DNA of 64,000 bases from Aliishimia sp965656085 (GTDB lineage Bacteria > Pseudomonadota > Alphaproteobacteria > Rhodobacterales > Rhodobacteraceae): assembly GCA_965656085.1 (NCBI GenBank), contig CBFHJA010000001.1, forward strand, positions 115,552-179,551, written 5' to 3'. This document shows, one piece after another, positions 53,386 to 62,164 of the stretch. Every line of letters starts with the position of its first letter. Position 1 is the stretch's first letter. The notes under the pieces are model-generated. The model was given only the letters and a program-made list of their open reading frames with translations. It did not search any database and was not told the origin of the DNA. A program made the translations under genes and the position numbers.

Positions 53386-54120
53386 ATGACCTATTGCGTC
53401 GCCATGCGACTGAACAAGGGGCTGGTCTTCATGTCGGACACCCGCACCAATGCGGGCGTCGACAATTTCGCCGCAACCAAGAAGATGTTCACATGGTCGG
53501 TGCCGGGCGAGCGCTGCATCACGATCATGACGGCGGGCAACCTTGCGACAACGCAGGCGATGATCTCGCTTCTCAACGAGCGCTCCGAAGCGGCCATGGA
53601 CCGCGACCCGGGCATTCTGCACCAGAAATCGATGTTTCAGGTCGCCCGCCTCGTGGGCACGACTTTGAAGGAAGTGATCGCCTATTCCAGCCCCGACGGA
53701 CCGGAATCCACCGACACGTTCAACGCCTCGGTGATCGTCGGCGGGCAGGTCAAGGGCGGCACGACGACGGCTTTCATGGTCTACCCGGAGGGCAATTTCA
53801 TCGAACTGACCGAGGAAACGCCCTTCCTGCAAATCGGCGAGACGAAATACGGCAAGCCGATCCTCGTGCGCGCCTATGACCCGAAGCTGAATTTCGAAGA
53901 CTGTCTCAAACTGCTGATGGTGTCCTTCGATTCGACAGTAAAATCAAACCTTTCGGTCGGTCTGCCGCTGGATCTGCATTGCTACGAGGCCGACAGTCTC
54001 GACATGGGCCCGACCGCGCGCATCACCCAAGATGACCCGGTCTATCAGGAAATCTCCCGCAATTGGGGCGATGCGCTGAAGGCGGCGATGGACGAGTTGC
54101 CCGGCTACCAGCTCGGCTGA
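53386..54120 (+). CDS. Anbu (proteasome-like) N-terminal threonine hydrolase
   Basis: 244-aa HslV/20S-proteasome-related protein of the Anbu class. After removal of Met1 the mature enzyme starts at Thr (MTYCVAMRL), with the conserved VFMSDTRTNAGVDN segment and lysine in FAATKKMFTW. Anbu forms open-ring, self-compartmentalised assemblies whose substrates are unclear. It closes the operon 42 bases after the transglutaminase gene. Confidence 0.9.
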   Translation: MTYCVAMRLNKGLVFMSDTRTNAGVDNFAATKKMFTWSVPGERCITIMTAGNLATTQAMISLLNERSEAAMDRDPGILHQKSMFQVARLVGTTLKEVIAYSSPDGPESTDTFNASVIVGGQVKGGTTTAFMVYPEGNFIELTEETPFLQIGETKYGKPILVRAYDPKLNFEDCLKLLMVSFDSTVKSNLSVGLPLDLHCYEADSLDMGPTARITQDDPVYQEISRNWGDALKAAMDELPGYQLG

Positions 54121-54815
54121 CTGACGCGCGGGCGGCGGGTGCCCTTCGCATGTTTACGGCGCCAAAAGGGGCCTTGCGCCTGACGAGGTCGGGCTGCAAT
54201 CACGCACGTCCTACTACTACCACGATTTGAAGCGGGGTCTTAACGGCCTTGGCAGAGCCTGCCGGGTTTGGGGTGCTTTGTTTGTGGCATGGGTCCGGGG
54301 CTTCGGTCGCGCGGCCAGAGGGGCAGACCGCCGGGCAGGATTTGAGCCCTGCCGCACGTGCCCATGGCCCTGCCGACCGGCTCCCAGATAATCTTCCGGG
54401 GTCGCTGCTGTGCCGGATGTGACACGCGGTCTCGAAACTGCGCCCCCTGTCCCGCACCCGCCAAAGGTTAACGTAGCGACCGCCCGCGCGCCGCCCACTT
54501 CACGAAAAACGTGATTTCAGGCGTTAACGCCATAAAAACAAGGTCTGGCAGCGGTATGGCACCGCGTATGGCTTGGCGTATGGCACCTGTATGGCTCGTT
54601 TTTGATTCGTTCCGGGGTTAACGCACCGTACGGTGGGGGTGCGTTAACCATTTGCGATGGTGGCCCGCCCGGCAGCGGTTCGTCGTCCCAAAGGCACGCC
54701 TTCCGCGTGACGAGAAGAGCCTGCCGGTCACTGCGCGCGCTCCGTGGGATTTTATTGCCTGAAGGAAAACAGGGCCCGGGCCTCGACCTGCAAGGGCGCG
54801 CCCTGCCCGTCTTCT
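54121..54815. other. Convergent intergenic region with repeat copy C
   Basis: 695 bases between the 3' ends of the Anbu and LuxR-type genes. It contains repeat copy C (54461-54654) and, near the right end, the perfect palindrome AGGGCGCGCCCT at 54793-54804. Several overlapping open frames (54200-54498 and 54517-54819, minus strand) run through the repeat and are low-complexity shadow. Nothing is recognised in 54121-54460. Confidence 0.5.
54461..54654 (+). repeat. Interspersed GTTAAC/GTATGG repeat, copy C
   Basis: About 194 bases, complete, same orientation as copy A. The left end AAAGGTTAACG and right end CGTTAACCATT form an inverted pair. The interior has GGCGTTAACGCC, AAAAACAAGGT, four GTATGG units starting at 54554, 54566, 54578 and 54589 (spacing 12, 12, 11), then GATTCGTTCC. 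The right part also has GTTAACGCACC and GGTGCGTTAAC as an inverted repeat able to form a strong hairpin. It lies in a convergent intergenic region. Confidence 0.8.
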
Positions 54816-55442
54816 TCACAGGTCGATAAGCCCCGCACGCGCCGCCTTGACCATCAGCGTCGCCGTTGTGCTCACATCCATCTTCCGCATCAGGCTGCCG
54901 CGATGGGTCTCGACGGTCTTGGCGGAGATCGACAGGTCCTCGGCAATCGCCGGGTTGGACATGCCCTGCGCGATCCGCAAGAGCACTTCAAGCTCGCGCG
55001 GCGACAGGCTTACACCCGGCTTGACCGCCGCGATCGCGTTTTGGAAGACAGTGTCGATCACCTGCGCGCCCCGCGCGATCTCTGCGAGCGCGTTGCAGAT
55101 GCGTTCCGGCGCGCTCGCCTTGCTCAAAAGCCCCTGCACCCCCGCATCTATCAGGGGCTGGACGATCGCGGCATCGTCCCGACCTGTCAACACCGCGCAA
55201 ATGCACTCCGGCACCCAACGCTGCACTTCTATCACCACTTCCAGTCCGCTTGCATCGGGCAGCATGTAATCGGTGACAAGAAGCTGTGGCCGCTCACGGC
55301 GCGCCAAGGTGATGGCTTCCACGGCGGTCCCGGCCTGCCCGCGCAGATCGAAACGCCCATCGGCCATGAGCACCTGTTGCATACCCGTCCGGGTGAATGC
55401 ATGATCTTCTGCGAAGATCAAGGGGATTTGATCCAATTTCAC
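54816..55442 (-). CDS. NarL/FixJ-type response regulator
   Basis: 208-aa regulator. The receiver domain has IFAEDHAF, phosphoacceptor Asp in LLVTDYMLPD and lysine in LLSKASAPE. The C-terminal LuxR-type helix-turn-helix has SLSPRELEVLLRIAQG, NPAIAEDLSISAKTVETHR and SLMRKMDV. The start is GTG 55442, with AGGA five bases upstream. The neighbouring divergent sensor kinase is the obvious partner; the two 5' ends overlap by 46 bases. Confidence 0.88.
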   Translation of the reverse strand: MKLDQIPLIFAEDHAFTRTGMQQVLMADGRFDLRGQAGTAVEAITLARRERPQLLVTDYMLPDASGLEVVIEVQRWVPECICAVLTGRDDAAIVQPLIDAGVQGLLSKASAPERICNALAEIARGAQVIDTVFQNAIAAVKPGVSLSPRELEVLLRIAQGMSNPAIAEDLSISAKTVETHRGSLMRKMDVSTTATLMVKAARAGLIDL

Positions 55443-57397
55443 CGGCTTCCTATGCGCCTTTTCTGACCGTCCTGCGCGTCGTCCTTCTGGCGCTGCTGCA
55501 TTGCACCCCGATTTCCGCCGCTTCGCAAGAGATGTCACGCATTGAGTTGTTGTCGCCGGAGACAGGATGGGCGGCGATCACCCCGAACCTGTCCTATCTG
55601 CGGGATCCCACGCGCAATCTATCGCTTGAGGCGGCCCAAGGCACGGAATTTGTCCCGCTGGGCCGCAGTACGGCGGATTTCGGGTACACGAAGGACGTGA
55701 TCTGGCTGAAATTCGCTGTCACCAACCGGCTGGAAACCGATGACTTCGTGATCGCCGTGCGGGAGAATTTCCTGCAGCTCTACGAAGTGTTCCTCGTGCC
55801 CGAGACGGGCGAGGCCCGCCGCATCGACGCCCAAAACGACCGCACGGTCTATTCAAACCGGCAAGTGCCCTATCCCGAACTGACAACGCCCTTCAGCCTC
55901 GCACCTGGCGAAAGCGCCACGGTGTATATCCGCTTCTGGTCGGGGGGCTCTTCGGAATTGCTCTGGCGCATCATGACCCGGCCCGCCTTCGAGGGGTGGT
56001 CGGCGCAGCGCACGGCGCGCAACTTCATCTTCTATGGCATGGGCATCCTGCTGGCCTCGGCGGCCGCCGTGTCCTATCTCGTCACGCGCCGCGCCGAGTT
56101 CGGGGCCTATGCGCTCTACGCGCTGGCCGGGCTGCTTTTCGTGATGCACGCCGATGGCAACACCTTCCAGTATCTCTGGCCCAACCTGCCGCTCTTCAAC
56201 GCCTTCGCCTCGGTCCCTCTCGGGGTGTTCCTGATCGCGGGCGGGCTGAATTTTGCCCGGACCTTTCTCAACACCCGGGCCTTCCATCCGTGGCTCGACA
56301 AGGTGCTGCTCGGCATGTTGATCTTCGCACTGGCCACGGGGGCGTCGACGATCCTGATCGACGCGCAACCGGTCAAGCGTTTCCTCATCCTGCTGGCGCT
56401 GGTCAGCACCGCGACGCTCGCGCTGTCGGGCGTGATCGCCGCCCGCACGCGCTATCGGGAGGTGCGGTTTTACCTGATCGCGTGGGTCGGTGCGGTGATC
56501 TCCGCGAGCCTGATGACCATGCGCCACTGGCTGGGGATCGAGATTTCGGAGGATTTGCAATACGACTCGCTGCGTGTCGTCCTGATCCTCGATGCGGTCC
56601 TGATGGGGCTTGCGATTCTCGACCGGTTCAATTGGCTCAAACAGTCCCAGCGCAAGGCGCTGGAGACCTCGCTCGCCCAAGCCCGCAAGACCGTAGAGCT
56701 GAACATGCGGATGCAGGACCTCGAACACCAGATCGGCATTGCGGAGCGGCTTGCCGAGAAGCAGCAAACACGCTTCACACAAGCCGCCCATGACATCCGC
56801 CAGCCGCTGAACGCCCTCAGGCTCAACCTGCGCAGCGTCATGGGCGACGGCAATGACGCGCAGACCATGCATGATGTGGAAGACACGCTGGGCTATCTCG
56901 AAACGCTGGTGGCGCAGCAACTCTCCACCGCCCTCACGCAGGACGACACGCCCAGTGCGGACGCCGAGGGGGCTGCGCCGATCCCGCTCGGCGACGTACT
57001 CATCTCGGCTGCCGACATGTTCGAAGCGGATGCCGCGGCCAAGGGCCTGCGCCTGCGCGTGGTGCCGAGCACGACGCAGGTCGCGCTGCCGCCGCTGGAC
57101 CTGATGCGGATGGTGAGCAATCTGGTCTCGAATGCGATCAAGGCGACGGAGACAGGCGGGGTGGTCATCGGCGTGCGCCACGGCTCCGGCGGGCTGCGCA
57201 TCGAAGTGCATGACACCGGGCCGGGCTTGCCCCAGACCGTCTTCGAAGCCGCAAAGTCCGGGCGCGGTCCGGTGCCCTCAGAGACCGGCACCGGGCTGGG
57301 CCTTCAGATCGTCGCGGAGCTTGCCGCCAAACACGGGCTGCGCTTCGAGCGGGCGCATGGCGACCGGCGGGGCACGGTGCTGCAACTCTGGCTGTGA
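55397..57397 (+). CDS. 7TM-DISM sensor histidine kinase
   Basis: 666-aa kinase. An N-terminal hydrophobic signal (FLTVLRVVLLALLHCTPISA) precedes a DISMED2-type extracellular domain (about 60-195, including DVIWLKFAVTNRL and LAPGESATVYIRFWSG) and seven TM helices (about 210-415). A coiled coil, then HisKA with TQAAHDIRQPLNALRLNLRS and a HATPase (N-box NLVSNAIKAT, G1 DTGPGLP, G2 TGLGLQIVAEL) follow. ATG 55397 is used because the signal helix needs an upstream start, although the ribosome-binding site is weak and the 5' end overlaps the divergent regulator. Confidence 0.85.
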   Translation: MHDLLRRSRGFDPISPASYAPFLTVLRVVLLALLHCTPISAASQEMSRIELLSPETGWAAITPNLSYLRDPTRNLSLEAAQGTEFVPLGRSTADFGYTKDVIWLKFAVTNRLETDDFVIAVRENFLQLYEVFLVPETGEARRIDAQNDRTVYSNRQVPYPELTTPFSLAPGESATVYIRFWSGGSSELLWRIMTRPAFEGWSAQRTARNFIFYGMGILLASAAAVSYLVTRRAEFGAYALYALAGLLFVMHADGNTFQYLWPNLPLFNAFASVPLGVFLIAGGLNFARTFLNTRAFHPWLDKVLLGMLIFALATGASTILIDAQPVKRFLILLALVSTATLALSGVIAARTRYREVRFYLIAWVGAVISASLMTMRHWLGIEISEDLQYDSLRVVLILDAVLMGLAILDRFNWLKQSQRKALETSLAQARKTVELNMRMQDLEHQIGIAERLAEKQQTRFTQAAHDIRQPLNALRLNLRSVMGDGNDAQTMHDVEDTLGYLETLVAQQLSTALTQDDTPSADAEGAAPIPLGDVLISAADMFEADAAAKGLRLRVVPSTTQVALPPLDLMRMVSNLVSNAIKATETGGVVIGVRHGSGGLRIEVHDTGPGLPQTVFEAAKSGRGPVPSETGTGLGLQIVAELAAKHGLRFERAHGDRRGTVLQLWL

Positions 57398-57823
57398 CCA
57401 GAGATGGGCCACAATGCCCCAGCCCGCCCGGTGACCATTAGCGCCGTTCCTCAATTTGGTGACAGGATCGGAATGGGTGCTGGATCGCCTCATCCCGGCC
57501 CCGAAGGAGGATGAACGCCCCTTGTCGGTGCTCCCTCATGGAGGCCGTCGCCAGTCGTCGTCGGCGCGCTGTGGTCTTGGCAAGTAAGGAGAGCCTTGAT
57601 CGCCCCCGTGGCGTGCTGTGCGATAGGATCAGACCCTCCCTCATCTGCCGACAGAAAAGCCCCTGAGTTCAAGGCGATCTCCATGGCCATATCTGTGCCA
57701 AGCTCGGGAGACATTTGGCTGCGGTCCTGGAGAACACAAAAATATCAAGCATCTGGTATGAAGGAACAATGAGGCACCATTTTCGCCTTGTTTCCCAAGC
57801 CATGCCCCTCTAAACGAGGTGTC
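57398..57823. other. Intergenic region before tRNA-Ser
   Basis: 426 bases between the sensor kinase stop and tRNA-Ser. Two minus-strand open frames of 68 and 74 codons (57438-57644, 57490-57714) overlap in different frames and have no recognisable motif; they may be decayed coding DNA but are not called. AT content rises toward the tRNA, where its promoter should lie. Confidence 0.35.
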
Positions 57824-57913
57824 GGAGACGTGGCCGAGTGGTCGAAGGCGCTCCCCTGCTAAGGGAGTAGGCGGGAAACCGTCTCGAGGGTTCGAATCCC
57901 TTCGTCTCCGCCA
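57824..57913 (+). tRNA. tRNA-Ser (anticodon GCU)
   Basis: 90 bases. Acceptor arm GGAGACG pairs with CGTCTCC, followed by discriminator G and encoded CCA. The D arm starts GTGGCCGAGTGGTC; the anticodon arm is CTCCC-CTGCTAA-GGGAG with anticodon GCT; the long class II variable arm (TAGGCGGGAAACCGTCT) is as expected for serine; T arm GAGGGTTCGAATCCCTT. The sequence just downstream is AT-rich accessory DNA, so its 3' end is a likely integration site. Confidence 0.96.
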
Positions 57914-58200
57914 CTGAAAAATGTTTTTACCATTAATATCATAATCTTACACGAAAACTTGACCTGTAGCTAGTCATCCTACCCGCCTACGTGAAAAGCG
58001 CCCTTCCCGCCTTTCAATCTTCTACTTGTAGAGAAAAAAACCTGACGACGCATCTGTTGGTGGAATCGTTACCGGACAGAAGGTCAATAGCAATATCACG
58101 GCACGCAGGTCGCCTCGTAACAATATTACCCAAAAATACACTTCTGAAAAATTAAATTACCCTAAGGCGTCAAGGCTTTACGTGCAGAAAACCAACGCGG

Positions 58201-58389
58201 TTTTTTGGCCAATCCTCAACTGCATGCCTGGCCATCTACCTTGAGGAAATCTCCGATGGCTTCCAGGCCCGGCGCGTCGTCAAGAACTGGATGGCTTTCT
58301 ACAACACCAGACGGCCCCATTCCGCACTTGATCGGCAGACGCCGGACGACGCATATTGGGCAGGCTTGGAAGAGCGACACGCAGCATGA
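58201..58389 (+). pseudogene. IS3-family transposase remnant (C-terminal)
   Basis: An open stretch without a proper start reads YLEEISDGFQARRVVKNWMA, then FYNTRRPHSALDRQTPDDAYW and ends at TGA 58387-58389. The YN-RRPHSAL-TPD-AYW pattern is the C-terminal end of the IS3-family OrfB DDE integrase. The N-terminal catalytic Asp residues are missing. The sequence after the stop (AACTGGAACCACTT) resembles the right end of such elements. Confidence 0.8.
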
Positions 58390-58559
58390 AACCTAAACCG
58401 GATACACCTTAGAAACGCTGCAAACCTGTCCGAAAAACTGGAACCACTTCATCACCAACGATCTATTCGGACGTTCTTGGTTGACACCCACAGAAAAAAT
58501 GGCGCAGACACGAGTAAGGTAAGCGGCTCGATCTTTTAGGATACTACACAAGGACTCAA

Positions 58560-59975
58560 GTGAATAACATAGACACATCGATGGTAACGTTGGTGGCGGT
58601 AGCCGTGGTCGGGCTGCTGGTTCTTGCTTCCCTATTTCGCAAGCCAGAGACCAATGATGCAGCGCTTCAATCTGAAATTTCAGAGTCAAAGAAAGCTATC
58701 GAGCAAAAAGACGGCGAGCTGCGGGATGCACGGAAAAATGCTGACAAATTTGAAGCACTGGCGGGTGAGCGCAAAGAAGAGATCGACCGATTGAATGGAG
58801 ATCTTTCAAAGCTGCGGATAAAGCTCGAAGGCGAAGCAGAGGAACAGCAAAAGCTTTCAAACACAATCTCGCGCATGGAAGCTGAGATGAAGGCTGAACG
58901 AGAAGCGTCTGAAGAAAAGGTCAAGATGCTTTCCAAAGTCCGCGAAGACATGGAAGCAAAGTTCAAGGAATTGGCAGCGGAAGCCTTGAAGCTCCAAGGT
59001 GAACAGTTTTCCAAATCGAATATCGAGAAATTGCAGGCAACCCTGACACCCCTGAAGGAACATGTTGGCCATTTTGAGAAAGAGCTAAAAGCAGTCTACA
59101 AGGCAACTGTTGACGACCGAGCAGCGCTCAAGGCTGAAATCAATCAATTGAGCCAGCGCTCAGAAGCCATTTCACAAGAAGCTGTTGCTCTGACACGTGC
59201 CCTGAAAGCAGACCAGCAGAAACAGGGAGCATGGGGCGAAATGATCCTGGAAAGTATCTTGGACCGGTCGGGGCTGCGGGAGGGCGTAGAATATGAAGCT
59301 CAAGTTCACAGAACAGGGGATAACGGTGAGCGTTTGCGTCCTGATGTGGTCGTAAACATCCCGGGAGGTAAAACCCTAGTTGTCGATAGTAAAGTGTCGC
59401 TGGTGGCGTATACAGATGCTGTGAATGCCGAGACCGATGATGAAGCAATATCAGCACGCAAACGGCATGTGGCATCATTGAAAGGGCACATCAACGGACT
59501 GGCGGCCAAGGATTACCAGAACGCTGAAGATTCCACGGTTGACTACGTGATCCTGTTTGTTCCCATCGAGGGCGCGCTTTCAGAAGCCTTGCGTGAGGAC
59601 GGTGGACTGACAGAATTTGCACTGGACAAGAATGTCACCATAGCAACCCCCACGACCTTAATGATGGCGCTCAAGACTGTTGCGAATGTGTGGGCTGTTG
59701 AGCGTCGCAACCAGAATGCGGAAGCTATCGCCCAGAGGGCTGGCAGACTTTACGATAAAGTAGTCGGCTTCGTTGATAACATGGAAAATGTGGGCAAGCG
59801 TCTGGAGCAAGCGCAAGATGCCTACCAAGATGCATTTGGTCAGCTATCACGTGGGCGCGGCAATGTGCTGTCGCAAGTGGAAACCTTGAAAGCCCTAGGA
59901 GCCAAAACAGGGAAATCCATTGGTGTAGAATTTGAAAGTTCTGAAGGCGATGTGGCACAAATTGAAGCCCAATAG
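58560..59975 (+). CDS. rmuC: DNA recombination protein RmuC
   Basis: 471-aa protein. An N-terminal TM anchor (VTLVAVAVVGLLVLASLF) precedes a long coiled coil (about 35-215) and the RmuC core with WGEMILESILDRSGLREG, then RPDVVVNIPGG and LVVDSKVSL (PD-(D/E)xK nuclease-like Asp and DSK), FVPIEGALSEAL and ATPTTLMMALKTVANVW. RmuC limits recombination between short inverted repeats. Start GTG 58560 with AGGA upstream. Base composition is AT-richer than the chromosome to the left, suggesting it arrived with the accessory region or is a second copy. Confidence 0.9.
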   Translation: MNNIDTSMVTLVAVAVVGLLVLASLFRKPETNDAALQSEISESKKAIEQKDGELRDARKNADKFEALAGERKEEIDRLNGDLSKLRIKLEGEAEEQQKLSNTISRMEAEMKAEREASEEKVKMLSKVREDMEAKFKELAAEALKLQGEQFSKSNIEKLQATLTPLKEHVGHFEKELKAVYKATVDDRAALKAEINQLSQRSEAISQEAVALTRALKADQQKQGAWGEMILESILDRSGLREGVEYEAQVHRTGDNGERLRPDVVVNIPGGKTLVVDSKVSLVAYTDAVNAETDDEAISARKRHVASLKGHINGLAAKDYQNAEDSTVDYVILFVPIEGALSEALREDGGLTEFALDKNVTIATPTTLMMALKTVANVWAVERRNQNAEAIAQRAGRLYDKVVGFVDNMENVGKRLEQAQDAYQDAFGQLSRGRGNVLSQVETLKALGAKTGKSIGVEFESSEGDVAQIEAQ

Positions 59976-60059
59976 GTGGATGGTTGAATGATCTCAACGG
60001 GTAAGCTGATTGGGATTAGTGGATAAAATCCCGTCGAAACGTGAATTGAGGAGAAAGTG

Positions 60060-60530
60060 ATGGAATTAAGCTTTGGTGACACTGAGCAGATTACTCTTAC
60101 ATTTTCTGATAAAAATGAGCGAGTAATTGGCCATTTGATAAAAATTACTGTCGGAAATTGTGAGGAAATTGCGGATTATCTATCCCAAGATTTACTTACT
60201 AGTATTGACGCAGGACTAATCTCGGATACGGGCGCCGGACGTATATCCGGACCCGCGAAAGACATCGCTCTTCTCCTTAAGTTTTCGGACGCCTTCAGTG
60301 GAGAGATTTCGTTTTTTGACTTTCAACCCAGCGATTTTGAAAAAAGTGATAGTTTGATTGCATTGGCCGATGGCCTAATTGAGCGCATCCATGATTTTGA
60401 GGAAGCCGAGATTTCATTTCGTGAGCTATTCGGGCAAGAACAGTGGCATTCAATAGTTGAAAAACTCCATGGATATGTAAAGTTTCTGCCGCCCGCATTT
60501 GCAGTAGTAACTTTTGAAAATATAATTTGA
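60060..60530 (+). CDS. Hypothetical acidic protein
   Basis: 156-aa acidic soluble protein without recognised family. ATG 60060 is preferred over GTG 60057 because GAGGAGA lies at the right distance. Secondary structure by eye is mixed, with an N-terminal beta region (QITLTFSDKNERVIGHLIKI) and several helices. It is a low-GC orphan between rmuC and another orphan. Confidence 0.55.
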   Translation: MELSFGDTEQITLTFSDKNERVIGHLIKITVGNCEEIADYLSQDLLTSIDAGLISDTGAGRISGPAKDIALLLKFSDAFSGEISFFDFQPSDFEKSDSLIALADGLIERIHDFEEAEISFRELFGQEQWHSIVEKLHGYVKFLPPAFAVVTFENII

Positions 60531-60634
60531 TTAAGTGGTATTGTGTGATTTGCTAAGTGTTCCATCCCGGATGATCACATTGACCCTCGCCGATCGGCGC
60601 TATTTTATGGCACGCTCGGTGCTGAGGGGGTAGG

Positions 60635-61147
60635 ATGACGATGAAAAATAATTTCCTAATATGGCTGCTGACTATCTTGTGCGCAATTTCTGTTCCAGCG
60701 ATGACTGAGGCGGATATCAAGAGCACTCCAAGCAGCGACATTGTGGCTGAAGTCGATTTTCTCAGAAGTATTTTGCCAAAACTGCCTCAAAATGTACGGT
60801 TTGGGAACTCTGATGAGCGCGCCATTTTAAACTTTTTAGCATCGTACGCCATTTGTGAGGGGTGGTACTTTTCAGAATACAATGACCTTGTCGTAACTTT
60901 CGAACGAGAGCTTCAGACATTTGTTCCGGCTGGCCAAACGTTTTATATAGGACTATCCGAGCGTTCATATAAGGCAAGGGCTGAGAAGGGGTGTCAAGTA
61001 GATGAGACAGCTAATCGCGCCGTTGAGCAGATTGTTGGCGATGTTGGCGATTACTTTTGGGGTTTGAAAAGACGAGGACTCATCCTTGAGGCAATAGCCA
61101 AGCGGAGAAACGAATTGCTGCGTCGCACGCTGGGCATAATCGAGTAA
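60635..61147 (+). CDS. Hypothetical exported protein
   Basis: 170-aa protein with a signal peptide (FLIWLLTILCAISVPAMTEA) and a helical mature part with two cysteines (AICEGWYF, EKGCQVDE) that could form a disulfide. No family is recognised. ATG 60635 follows GGGGGTAGG; ATG 60641 is possible. Low-GC accessory gene. Confidence 0.6.
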   Translation: MTMKNNFLIWLLTILCAISVPAMTEADIKSTPSSDIVAEVDFLRSILPKLPQNVRFGNSDERAILNFLASYAICEGWYFSEYNDLVVTFERELQTFVPAGQTFYIGLSERSYKARAEKGCQVDETANRAVEQIVGDVGDYFWGLKRRGLILEAIAKRRNELLRRTLGIIE

Positions 61148-61360
61148 AGTGTTGGGCAAGATTGCGAACGGCATGAGAGGTCGAATGCATCGCAGTCGAG
61201 GATCAGCGAGCAAAAAGATAAACAGGATCGTTTGGTGTCCTATCTGCGGAAGACGCAAGATCAGGTTGAGAAATTGCAAAGTCAACTGGCAGACATAGCC
61301 AAGGCGAAAGTAGAGCGCGGGCAGGCGCCATGGTGGCAGAAACTCTTAGGGAAAGGATGA
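61148..61360 (+). pseudogene. C-terminal remnant of a coiled-coil protein
   Basis: This frame is open from just after the previous gene's stop to TGA 61358-61360 but has no ATG. It reads SQSRISEQKDKQDRLVSYL, then KTQDQVEKLQSQLADIAKAK and ends APWWQKLLGKG. The heptad-rich helix and the WWQKLLG tail resemble the ends of plasmid or phage DNA-binding coiled-coil proteins. The N-terminal part appears lost. Confidence 0.5.
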
Positions 61361-61364
61361 GAAT

Positions 61365-61853
61365 ATGGCTATTTGCAGCAGTTGCGGGGCAGAAATCGGC
61401 CTATTTAAATCTTACGGACCCGACGGGTCGCTTTGTAAACCTTGCAACATAAAGAGATTAAAAAGTTCGCCAGAAGCCACTGTAAAAGAACAAGAGAAAC
61501 AGCAACGCAGTGCTGCAATCGAAGCCATCATGCTAACCACAGAAGCCTATCCAGAAGGCCTGAAAATTACTGAGCGCATCGAGGTCGTCACCGCGGAGTG
61601 CGCCTTCGGCATGAATATCTTCAAAGACCTGTTTGCAGGGGTTCGGGATATTGTCGGCGGCAGGTCCGAAGCGGTGCAAAAAACCATGCGGGATTCACGC
61701 CGTGTCGCGCTCTATGAATTGAAACGCGAAGCCTATGAAGTCGGGGCCGATGCAGTCATCGGCGTTGACCTCGACTATATCGAGTTGGCGGCAGCTGGCA
61801 GCATGGTCTTACTTGTCGCATCAGGCACTGCCGTGAAGCTCGCTAACGGTTAA
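61365..61853 (+). CDS. Zinc-ribbon/YbjQ-like (UPF0145) protein
   Basis: 162-aa protein with an N-terminal zinc ribbon (ICSSCGAEIG, LCKPCNIKRL) and a C-terminal YbjQ/UPF0145 'heavy-metal-binding' domain (about 65-160: ITERIEVVTAECAFG, YEVGADAVIGVDLDYIELA). YbjQ domains form pentameric rings; their role is unknown. The zinc ribbon fusion is less common than the free domain. GGGAAAGGATGAG precedes ATG 61365. Confidence 0.75.
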   Translation: MAICSSCGAEIGLFKSYGPDGSLCKPCNIKRLKSSPEATVKEQEKQQRSAAIEAIMLTTEAYPEGLKITERIEVVTAECAFGMNIFKDLFAGVRDIVGGRSEAVQKTMRDSRRVALYELKREAYEVGADAVIGVDLDYIELAAAGSMVLLVASGTAVKLANG

Positions 61854-62164
61854 GGGCTGATTACCTTTTGACGCAAATTTCCTAGAAAAAATGTGACAGG
61901 GGGTAGGGCTGCCCCCTTTTTGCTTTTCGTGGGGCTTTCTGGCTACATCGCATTGCTGGGGGTTCATGAGAGCAAAAAACAGGTAGCGACTAACATATCA
62001 GCGTTACAGGGGAGGTGTAACAAGGCGTGCATAACTGTCTCATTTGACTACACTCTGGCGTTACACACAAAAACACCCTCAAAACTGTCTTATTTAACTT
62101 GCGAATTGCTTTATTTTACGTTTATCGGTGATGTCTTAACTCTAATTTAACAGAAAGCGACATC
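61854..62164. other. Intergenic region before resolvase gene
   Basis: 311 AT-rich bases. It holds two similar segments, AACTGTCTCATTTGACT and AACTGTCTTATTTAACTT, about 60 bases apart, and a GTTACA/TGTAAC inverted pair near 62004-62021. These could be recombinase-binding subsites (res) for the adjacent serine resolvase. A GTG-initiated 85-codon frame at 61893-62150 covers the region but has no recognisable features and is not called. Confidence 0.35.

Noticed and set aside
54216..54240. Possible tRNA-like sequence near CTACTACTACCACG
   Set aside because: No acceptor, D or T arm could be paired.
54517..54819. 100-codon minus-strand frame through repeat copy C
   Set aside because: It runs across the non-coding repeat and encodes its iterons; no ribosome-binding site or family.
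61893..62150. 85-codon frame upstream of the resolvase
   Set aside because: Starts at a GTG with no clear ribosome-binding site and shows no protein-like pattern; the region is better read as a recombinase target or promoter.
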